DNA of 64,000 nt, from positions 572,511,252 to 572,575,251 of the forward strand of contig NC_081405.1 of the NCBI RefSeq assembly GCF_030272615.1. Direction: 5' to 3'. Positions 59,901 through 64,000 of the stretch are shown in pieces. Origin of the DNA: Cryptomeria japonica. Taxonomy: Eukaryota; Streptophyta; Pinopsida; Cupressales; Cupressaceae. The translations under genes and the position numbers were made by a program. A model generated the notes under the pieces. It saw only the letters and a list, made by a program, of their open reading frames with translations. It was not told the DNA's origin and did no database searches. Position 1 is the stretch's first letter; every line of letters begins with the position of its first letter.

Positions 59901-61252
59901 GCAGTAGTCTCTTACAACACTGTCCCTTTGCTCCTTCAAGGTCTACTAGAATCCATCCAAACCATTAACCATAATTTAATGGTCCTCAGGCTACTTTGTT
60001 GTGGTCCCATCATTGAGCTCAGATGAGATTGTGCGAGATGATTTGCCTGCATTCCTAACTGAAATTTCATGTGTTGGATCAAAAAGGGAGCATCTCCAGA
60101 GAGAGAGAAGCATACAGGATCAATGGTGTCAAGTTCAAAAAAAAATCTTAGAATGTTCCAACTCACTTTGTTGTAGGCTTTGCTGATGTCAAGTTTGGCT
60201 ATCAAACCCTTCTCTTTTGAGAGGTTTGGTGACTGCATCATTTTGTGGCTTCGATTGGTTACTTCCAAGATTTACTTCTCTTGTATATAGACTGCTTGCT
60301 CTTCAGAGATTATGGAGGGCAAGATGATGTTCAATCACTTAGCAGTTGCCTTCATTACGATTTGTAGATTTTGTTAAACAGGGCAATACATCAGATATCT
60401 CAAAAGGTGCTTAAATCAGTTTTGTTTCAAGAATATTTGCAAATACTGCCAGCTGCAGGGGAGATGTCATGCTTTGTTATAAAAAAATGATTAGTCAAAT
60501 AAAAATGTGGCCTTGAAGACAATTCAAATTTTCTGGCTTTACGGATGATAAGCATTCAGTTTTAATTTTTTAAGGTGAGAGAACCAATGACAAAAACTAA
60601 TTCACCAATTGAACAAAAACATGAGTGCAAAAACAGAAAATTACCTTTGTTCCCTTCTTCAGATTGCAACCACGCAAGTAACCATAAAGAGTAACATTTC
60701 GATCACATTTTTGGTCTTCTTGTACACACTCTGGAGGAGTGACATCCTCAAAACGATCCACCAATATGTATGGATGAGAAGTTCTCCACGACAAGGGACG
60801 AAACTTTGCAACAGAAATAAATCTTGCAAGATTATGTATTTCACGCTTAGGATACCTGAAAGAAAAATGTAAATACAAAAAAGTTAAAATATTTAAATAA
60901 CTAACAATGGCCACTTAATAAATTCTTCTTCAGTAAATACTTGTAACTTCAATACTGGTAGCTACATCACCATCTCATAACAAAAATAGTATTTACTCAA
61001 TGTTAAAAGTTCACAGTCACAGTAATTAAAGCAAAAAGTTTAGGAAGACACAAACTCTTACTTTCCATGAATTAGACCAGAAAGATAGAATAGCTTTGCA
61101 CCATCATATATCTCTGTCCAAAACCGATGTTTGAGACGTTGCTTTGTCTTCCTCAGCTTCTTTACATCCTTAAACTTGTCCAAATGTGTAAGAACTCCCA
61201 TGACCTTAGGAAATCCATGAACTTGAAGAACATTCAAAAACTCAAATGTTTC
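32797..61252 (-). CDS. BMS1: Ribosome biogenesis protein BMS1, 3' fourteen exons (5' end outside window)
   Basis: BMS1 is a nucleolar GTPase of the small-subunit processome, needed for early cleavage of pre-rRNA and for 40S assembly; it works with Rcl1 (family knowledge). Joined exons on the minus strand: 61062-61252, 60645-60855, 43989-44232, 42983-43524, 37911-38106, 37374-37582, 36405-36754, 34832-34928, 34440-34658, 34109-34348, 33764-33973, 33424-33663, 33133-33336, 32797-32958. They total 3315 bp and keep one frame to TAA at 32797-32799. The partial protein of 1104 residues contains the end of the GTPase domain (THLD, the G4 motif, in the first exon), the AARP2CN domain (about residues 65-175), a long acidic Ser/Asp/Glu linker (about 215-650), the C-terminal Bms1/Tsr1-type domain (about 690-985) and a basic tail. 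The P-loop exons must lie right of 64000. All introns but one are GT-AG; 34929-36404 is AT-AC. Confidence 0.95.
33133..33336 (-). CDS. BMS1: BMS1 exon
   Basis: Residues 984-1051 (68 codons): '[20 protein letters not shown]', '[20 protein letters not shown]'. Basic and conserved, leading into the coiled tail. Acceptor TTCATTACAG, donor AAAAGGTAAA. Confidence 0.96.
33424..33663 (-). CDS. BMS1: BMS1 exon, C-terminal domain
   Basis: Residues 904-983 (80 codons): '[20 protein letters not shown]', '[14 protein letters not shown]', '[18 protein letters not shown]'. Acceptor TTGCTTGCAG, donor ACAAGGTGAG, a strong U2 site. Confidence 0.97.
33764..33973 (-). CDS. BMS1: BMS1 exon, C-terminal domain
   Basis: Residues 834-903 (70 codons): '[17 protein letters not shown]', '[20 protein letters not shown]', '[14 protein letters not shown]'. 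Acceptor TTAATGCAG, donor AGAAGGTATT. Confidence 0.97.
34109..34348 (-). CDS. BMS1: BMS1 exon, C-terminal domain core
   Basis: Residues 754-833 (80 codons): '[17 protein letters not shown]', '[20 protein letters not shown]', '[20 protein letters not shown]', '[14 protein letters not shown]'. Very strongly conserved. Acceptor TATTTTCAG, donor AATCAGGTTTG. The exon end and donor are duplicated 48 bp into the next intron. Confidence 0.97.
34440..34658 (-). CDS. BMS1: BMS1 exon, start of C-terminal Bms1/Tsr1 domain
   Basis: Residues 681-753 (73 codons). Contains '[20 protein letters not shown]', '[18 protein letters not shown]', '[19 protein letters not shown]'. Acceptor CTTTTTCAG, donor TGCAGGTTTG. 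Starts the domain that in structures packs against the U3 snoRNP/pre-rRNA core (family knowledge). Confidence 0.96.
34832..34928 (-). CDS. BMS1: BMS1 exon after the AT-AC intron
   Basis: Residues 648-680: '[20 protein letters not shown]' then '[12 protein letters not shown]'. This acidic-to-basic link leads into the C-terminal domain. The start is set by the AC acceptor and by frame; donor ATAAGGTGAA. Confidence 0.92.
34929..36404 (-). promoter_or_regulatory. BMS1: U12-type AT-AC intron of BMS1
   Basis: The intron (1476 bp) starts ATATCCTTTTTG (minus strand, from 36404), matching the minor-spliceosome 5' consensus ATATCCTTT. It ends in AC at 34929-34930 after the branch-point-like TCCTTGAC (34940-34947), whose branch A is 12 bases before the end of the intron, the short spacing usual for U12 introns. 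Splicing at these points gives FDSQYDGSEP, the expected BMS1 sequence; no GT-AG choice in the vicinity does. The intron contains a 141-bp tandem duplication (35616-35897). Confidence 0.9.
35616..35897. repeat. Two-copy tandem duplication, 141-bp unit, in the AT-AC intron
   Basis: CAGATCAGAT...GGAACCTTTTGCATTATTC recurs 141 bp later with a few changes; each copy ends near the TACAGGCAA words. The open frame over it is repeated as a result. No function is suggested. Confidence 0.85.
36405..36754 (-). CDS. BMS1: BMS1 exon ending at the AT-AC intron
   Basis: Residues 532-647 plus two bases. Contains '[20 protein letters not shown]', '[12 protein letters not shown]' and '[15 protein letters not shown]', all strongly conserved in BMS1. 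Acceptor TTTGACAG. The downstream boundary is not GT: the exon ends ...TCTCA and the intron starts ATATCCTTT. The frame continues exactly as Gln-Tyr-Asp-Gly in the next exon. Confidence 0.94.
37374..37582 (-). CDS. BMS1: BMS1 exon, linker with conserved LMxxVYG motif
   Basis: Residues 462-531. Contains '[20 protein letters not shown]' followed by VYG, the conserved short motif before the second acidic block in BMS1, then '[17 protein letters not shown]'. Acceptor TTTTCAAG, donor AAAAGGTAAT; the frame is kept. Confidence 0.92.
37911..38106 (-). CDS. BMS1: BMS1 exon, acidic linker
   Basis: Residues 397-461: '[16 protein letters not shown]' and 'EDEEQENC', acidic and Ser-rich, probably casein-kinase-type phosphosites (inference). 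Acceptor TTGTTTACAG; donor GATGGTACTT leaves one base for the next exon. The match is by frame continuity and composition; conservation is low here. Confidence 0.85.
38107..42982. other. 4.9-kb BMS1 intron
   Basis: Lies between acidic-linker exons. Contents: a 138-bp tandem duplication (42279-42554), a CT-rich segment (39010-39230), and scattered short open frames without recognisable motifs. One minus-strand open frame (39698-40030) has fairly ordinary protein-like composition but no family I recognise. No transposon boundary could be defined. Confidence 0.6.
42279..42554. repeat. Tandem duplication, 138-bp unit, plus a partial third copy
   Basis: Two near-identical 138-bp units begin CCTCTGTACTTTTATTATAT at 42279 and 42417 and differ at few bases. 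A degenerate third partial copy (GATTTGAACTATGTATCTTT and onward) lies at about 42590-42650. Intronic, non-coding. Confidence 0.9.
42983..43524 (-). CDS. BMS1: BMS1 exon, acidic linker
   Basis: Residues 216-396. Begins '[20 protein letters not shown]', a conserved BMS1 segment, then becomes a low-complexity acidic/Ser-rich linker, ending in the basic 'GRMRRKAIF' motif also usual in plant BMS1. An in-frame 69-bp stretch (43267-43335) has intron-like ends and encodes an out-of-place hydrophobic 'GLFICIILA' (see findings), so the exon may be split in some transcripts. Confidence 0.9.
43989..44232 (-). CDS. BMS1: BMS1 exon, end of AARP2CN domain
   Basis: Residues 135-215 (plus one base): '[20 protein letters not shown]', '[20 protein letters not shown]' and '[16 protein letters not shown]', highly conserved in plant BMS1. 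Acceptor TTCGGCAG, donor CAAGGTACTT. Confidence 0.95.
44676..45720. repeat. G-rich dispersed repeat with GA microsatellite
   Basis: A G-rich left part (44676-44790, with repeated GGCAAGGGGG-type runs), a GAGA-type microsatellite (about 45090-45265), and a right part dominated by ACGTC/GACATCC-like words (45540-45720). The left end, AATGTTCCACAGCCGTTGGG, is a reverse-complement relative of the sequence ending CCCATGGAACATTGG near 57705, and GACGTCC-type words recur at 57545-57600. This suggests two inverted copies of one repeat family. Confidence 0.5.
47640..47910. repeat. Short degenerate repeats (AATAACTACC/CACTTAA family)
   Basis: Words such as AATAACCACTTA, GATAACTATCA and GATAACCACC recur every 15-25 bases over about 270 bp with no strict period. 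Simple-sequence-derived DNA inside the 3.7-kb insertion. Confidence 0.6.
48430..49850. repeat. Degenerate internal repeat, about 220-bp period
   Basis: A landmark of the type TTGTGGAATTTGACTTTACACC recurs, diverged, near 48690, 48889, 49120, 49344, 49557 and 49780, each preceded by a version of CCCATTTTGCACAGACAGGGAGA. Spacing is 200-230 bp. Non-coding, within the 3.7-kb insertion. Confidence 0.7.
51352..51671 (-). mobile_element. Complete TRIM retrotransposon with tRNA-like LTRs
   Basis: Miniature LTR element on the minus strand: LTR 51538-51671 (134 bp), internal region of only 63 bp (51475-51537), LTR 51352-51474 (123 bp). The LTRs start TGTTGGTGTTGG and end CTCAACA; the last CA of the left copy is mutated. 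The primer-binding site TGGTATCAGAGCC touches the LTR (51525-51537) and a polypurine tract TTAAGGGGGG (51475-51484) touches the other LTR. There is no coding sequence, so it would need another element's enzymes. No target-site duplication was found (GTACC left, AGACT right). The third LTR copy at 18076-18210 does have one. Open frames across it are incidental. Confidence 0.88.
51380..52625. other. No gene seen right of the TRIM
   Basis: From 51672 to about 52625 there are overlapping short open frames (up to 138 codons) rich in Lys, Gln and Ser, with no motif. Composition and repeated CAAG/GAAGG words suggest decayed retroelement DNA. The first 290 bases of this range belong to the TRIM described separately. 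Confidence 0.4.
51552..51625 (-). other. tRNA-like domain in the TRIM LTR (right copy)
   Basis: On the minus strand the LTR contains a tRNA-like fold. The A-box-type TAGCTCAGTGGTAGAGC (51595-51611) includes a 4-bp D stem GCTC/GAGC, and the B-box GGTTCGAGTCC (51559-51569) forms a 5-bp T stem CTAGG/CCTAG. In the left LTR an acceptor GGGCTAG/CTGGTCC pairs at all seven positions with two G-T wobbles; the right copy has one change there. The anticodon arm is irregular and differs between copies, so a working tRNA is unlikely. An internal Pol III promoter is the plausible role (inference). Confidence 0.75.
52626..55800. other. Probable LTR-type non-coding DNA
   Basis: A plausible LTR start TGTTGACGTGTTTTTTATGA lies at 52626; its reverse complement is related to 56585-56625, TTCTGTGTTCGAGGTGTCAT. 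Further right are imperfect duplicates of about 82 bp (from about 54667 and 54749, with the word GGGCGCATTTT), the LTR-end-like GGGGTCCCCATTTGCAATGG (55666) and many AAACCCTAA/TAGGGTTTT words. No coding domain is visible. Confidence 0.4.
56590..56897. repeat. Tandem duplication, 154-bp unit
   Basis: TTCTGTGTTCGAGGTGTCAT begins at 56590 and 56744; the two units differ at few positions and both end in TTTAAAATGACACTTTCCAT. Non-coding, in the large intron. Confidence 0.92.
57395..57700. repeat. C-rich block and relative of the 44.7-45.7 kb repeat
   Basis: A run of 14 C followed by a run of A (57396-57426) precedes CAAGACGTCCCCAAGACCCT and C-rich CCACCATCCCACTGCC words ending CCCATGGAACATTGG. 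The last part pairs, as reverse complement, with the G-rich start at 44676. Confidence 0.55.
58300..58680. other. Very AT-rich intron stretch
   Basis: About 380 bases made mostly of TTTTATT/TTTAATT words. No gene or ordered repeat seen. Confidence 0.6.
59150..60330 (-). pseudogene. LINE (non-LTR) reverse transcriptase fragment
   Basis: Minus-strand pieces include '[14 protein letters not shown]' (60270-60330), then '[19 protein letters not shown]' (about 60180-60210), which are RT motifs of plant L1-type LINEs. The usual D-hydrophobic-SKAYD block reads AYN here. Further left are diverged parts up to 59150, split by stops. It lies in the large BMS1 intron in the same orientation as the gene. 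Inactive. Confidence 0.8.
60645..60855 (-). CDS. BMS1: BMS1 exon, start of AARP2CN domain
   Basis: Residues 64-134: '[12 protein letters not shown]', '[19 protein letters not shown]', '[20 protein letters not shown]'. Acceptor TTTCTTTCAG, donor AAAGGTAATT. The small-subunit processome families Bms1 and Tsr1 share this domain. A 16.4-kb intron follows. Confidence 0.96.
61062..61252 (-). CDS. BMS1: BMS1 exon with end of GTPase domain
   Basis: Partial-protein residues 1-63 plus two bases. It contains '[15 protein letters not shown]' and '[19 protein letters not shown]'; THLD is the G4 guanine-specificity motif. Acceptor TTTTTTGACAG and donor GTAAGAG fit U2-type splicing. The preceding intron extends past 64000. 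Confidence 0.95.
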
Positions 61253-64000
61253 CTGTCAAAAAAGCAAGTTACAGTTGAAAGGTAAATAAAAGAGCATATT
61301 CACTTAGATAATACACACACACCAAATTAACTATAAGAAAATATATTATTCTAGCCTCAAATGTGAATAAACCAACTGTTAGGTCCAAAACACAAATAAC
61401 GTTGCATGTTCTCAATACATGCTAAAGATCGTGTAACATTTTACAGAGAAGCTTTCATAACCAAAGAACTAACCATATAAAATGACTTACGGATCAGGGA
61501 GGAAAGACAGGAAATAAGCTTCAGCTAGTGACATCCAATGACTCCAGAAAGGTTTAAACTATCAACTAGAAGATAACGTGGCCCACTAATAAAATCTTGA
61601 ATCTACATGTAAAGCTCCTGGGTTACCCAATGGAATGGTGTGATATGAGACTCATGATAAGGAGGTATCTAAAACTTGAAGCTAAATAATATGATAGATC
61701 TAGCAGAGCACAGAAAAACAATTTTAGAATACTAAATAAAATGTAATGTCCTTATTTTTACGCCATCTTGTTCTGCGAGTGTTGACCAGTTTTCAGGGTT
61801 TCCTTAGATTCTCAGATGTGCAAGAAGTGTCCTAATGTTCTTGGTGAGCTCAGTTCTCAAGTTCAATGGGTTTCAACAGCAATTACTGATTATAGTAAGT
61901 GCTTGCATCACACCGATCTTTCTAGGTTTTTTGGGTTTGTTCTCTTTGGTCCTCAGAGAGCACTTCTATTTATAGTAAATGCTTGCATGGCACTGATCTT
62001 TTTGGGATTTTTTGGGTTTGTTCTCTTGAGTTCTTAGAGAACATTGCTATTTATAGTAAGTGCTTACATGGCATCGATCTTTTTGGGTTTTTTGGGGTTT
62101 TTTGGGGTTTGTTCGCTTTGGTCCTCAAAGAACATTGTTATTTATAGTAAATGCTTGCATGGCATAGATATTTATAGGTTTTTTGGGGTTTGTTCTTTTT
62201 GGTTCTCAGAGAACGCCGCTATTTATAGTATGTGCTTGTGCCAACATCACTTATCATCTTCCAGCTTCAATCGGTTCAGGCATGTTAGATTCTCCATTCC
62301 CGGTGTATTGGCAAGTTCCCATAAGGTGATTGGAATTATTTTTAAATATTTAAACTTAAGTATTAAAGTGGTGTTTTATTATCAAGTGTAGTGTTAAATG
62401 TTTTGTAAAGTAAATGTTCCCAAATTGGACGTGCAGGTTGTGGGGAACTAAAGTTGTTTTAAAAAGGTGTTATGGGGACCCTTTTGGAGGGAGATAAAAT
62501 ACTTATAATTTGAAAGCCCTAAATTTTCCTCCAAACGGTATAAATTGGAGTTTGGGCTCTCATTTATTCATACAAGGTTTACGCACTCCACACATAACAG
62601 AATGTTGTTGGAATGAACAAAGGAATTTCTTCTAGGTGTTGTTGATGACCAAAACCCTCTTCAATCTGCTGGTTTTGATGGTGAAAGATCCACCCTAGCT
62701 GGAATTGGAATTTCCATTCAGAAAATAAATTGAGTTTCAGAGAATTTGGTGATTCGGGTATTCAAAAGGATTCAATATTCATGGGTTTTTGATGGCTGTT
62801 TGGACCCATATTTATGGTAAATTTTCCATGTTGTTTACGGCATTGTTTTTTGGTGTGTTTGATTTAAGTTTGCAGGGTTATGTTGCTGGTCAAATCCTTG
62901 TTCTCAAGCTGGTCCGTAAACCTACAATCTTGATGCTCTAGTTGGTGGTTGATCCCATGTTTATGGGTATTGCTTCAAACAATTCTGGTAAGCTGGGTCA
63001 CCACCTTCCATGAGAATTTGTGAGGGTTTCAGTTAAGTTTAGATCCACTTTCCATTGTGAATACTTTGGTCTGTGTTGGTGAGGGTTTCATGCATAGTGG
63101 TCTTGTTGGGGTGCTAAATTCAGAATTGGTACTGCTGCTGTTGTAATTTCAGACCTGCAAAAGCTTATTTCAGAATTTTCTTGGAGTGACAAATCAGTTG
63201 AAGACTTAACTCCTATGTTGGTGATTACATGGTTATTGCCTTGGAGTATTGGGAGTTTATTGCTGGAGATTTCAAGCTGTTGCTGAGTGTATTCGTGCGA
63301 GTTTCAGACCTGTTCTTTCTACTCAATGGTTCAGACCTTAACAAGCTATTTATGATGCTTATATGAGGTATTTAATGTACTTGCTTATGTCTATTTCAAT
63401 ACTAATTAATATGAAATGACTATATGCCTGCAAATGACATCTCAATTGAAATTTTGATGTACTCAGCACTTGCAGGATTCAAATGACAATATTTATTTCA
63501 GCAGTGACCTATTACAGGGATGTTGTTTATTGTTAAGTTACTTGGCAAACTTTCAAAAAACCAAAATCTAAGGGGTGCATATTACATAAAATTGGCCATA
63601 CATAGAGAGAAGTTCACTCTAGTAATTCATGTTTTTATAACAATTTTTTTCAATAGTTCATCTTTTCTGAGGTTTTTTGATGTTATTTTATAGCCCTATG
63701 GCTCCACATGGCCTGGTACCTGTTGTGAGGTATTCACACATCGCCCCATCGCAAATGGGGACCCCCACTTTTTCGCTTTCTAGGTTAGTCGTCTTGGCTT
63801 AATTGTTAGTTGTTGTCGAGTCTTTGCTATTAACCTTTTGTTTGTAGTTGCTCAGGAGCTGATCAAGTCTCCCTCTTAAGAATGAAGTGAGGTTCAACAC
63901 TCCCTTTGCCCAGCCAAAACATAATCCCCTCCACTTCTCCCAGTTTTGTCGGTGGGTGCCCAAACCCGATCACTCCCATTTCCATTTCTCATCATTACCA
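61253..64000. other. BMS1 intron running off the window
   Basis: Begins at the acceptor left boundary 61253 and must extend past 64000, since no exon with the BMS1 P-loop or following GTPase motifs is seen. It holds an LTR-like start TGTAATGTCC at 61742 (the same opening as the chromovirus LTR), the 81-bp repeats at 61890-62240, and an LTR-end-like CATCGCCCCATCGCAAATGG near 63740. Confidence 0.7.
61890..62240. repeat. Tandem repeat, 80-91-bp unit, four units plus
   Basis: TATAGTAAGTGCTTGCAT-type landmarks recur at 61891, 61971, 62052, 62143 and 62224, with TTTTTTGGGTTTGTTCTCTT and a CTCAGAGAAC block between. Unit length is 80-81 bp with one unit of 91. The units are in the frames of two short open reading frames, giving repetitive translations; I regard those as incidental. 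Confidence 0.92.

Larger units (their letters stand above)
44233..60644. other. 16.4-kb BMS1 intron filled with nested mobile DNA
   Basis: This intron splits the AARP2CN domain. It holds G-rich repeat-like DNA (44676-45720), a tandem duplication with a 3.7-kb insertion (46000-51197), a complete TRIM (51352-51671), long non-coding stretches that look like LTR material (52626-55800), a 154-bp duplication (56590-56897), a C-rich block (57395-57700) and LINE debris (59150-60330). No host gene was found inside. Confidence 0.8.

Noticed and set aside
59936-60268. Host gene with 110-codon open frame
   Set aside because: The motif '[14 protein letters not shown]' is that of LINE reverse transcriptase, and the neighbouring translated pieces are LINE-like too.
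1-64000. CRISPR array, bacterial operon or defence system
   Set aside because: No array of short identical repeats with unique spacers, no ribosome-binding-site-led gene clusters. The exon-intron gene and LTR elements show plant nuclear DNA.

Overview
The window reads as nuclear DNA of a seed plant with a large, transposon-filled genome; a conifer or other gymnosperm is my best guess. The grounds are low GC, many decayed Ty3/gypsy elements, nested solo LTRs, and one conserved plant-type gene stretched by introns of up to 16.4 kb. The only host protein gene I can support is on the minus strand, right to left from the window edge to 32797: BMS1, the ribosome-biogenesis GTPase of the small-subunit processome. 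Fourteen exons join into one uninterrupted frame of 1104 codons plus stop. The N-terminal exons with the P-loop lie beyond position 64000. One intron (34929-36404) has AT-AC ends and matches the U12-type 5' splice site and branch point. LAYOUT. 1-6145: decayed minus-strand Ty3/gypsy polyprotein (protease, RT, RNase H, integrase). 6146-14150: LTR-like DNA with a 678-bp tandem duplication, gypsy gag-like plus-strand fragments, a 60-bp degenerate tandem repeat, and a polypurine tract plus LTR into which a Ty1/copia-type solo LTR is inserted. 14160-18070: no gene seen. 18076-18210: solo LTR of a miniature retrotransposon (TRIM) whose LTR carries a tRNA-like, Pol III-promoter-like sequence. 18815-31343: complete but broken chromovirus (Ty3/gypsy with a C-terminal chromodomain) bounded by the 5-bp duplication AAGTC. 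Its pol contains a second solo LTR, and about 370 bp of its 3' LTR is replaced by about 5.5 kb of higher-GC, organelle-like DNA. 31349-32796: 3' flank of BMS1. 32797-64000: BMS1. Its introns hold a 3.7-kb TG...CA insertion flanked by CTAAG inside an older tandem duplication, a full TRIM of about 320 bp, LINE reverse-transcriptase debris, and several local tandem duplications of 80-155 bp. The most unusual signals are the tRNA-like LTR of the TRIM, the AT-AC intron in BMS1, and the organelle-like replacement inside the chromovirus LTR. I found no CRISPR array, operon or bacterial-type system. No database search was possible, so family names rest on motif recognition.
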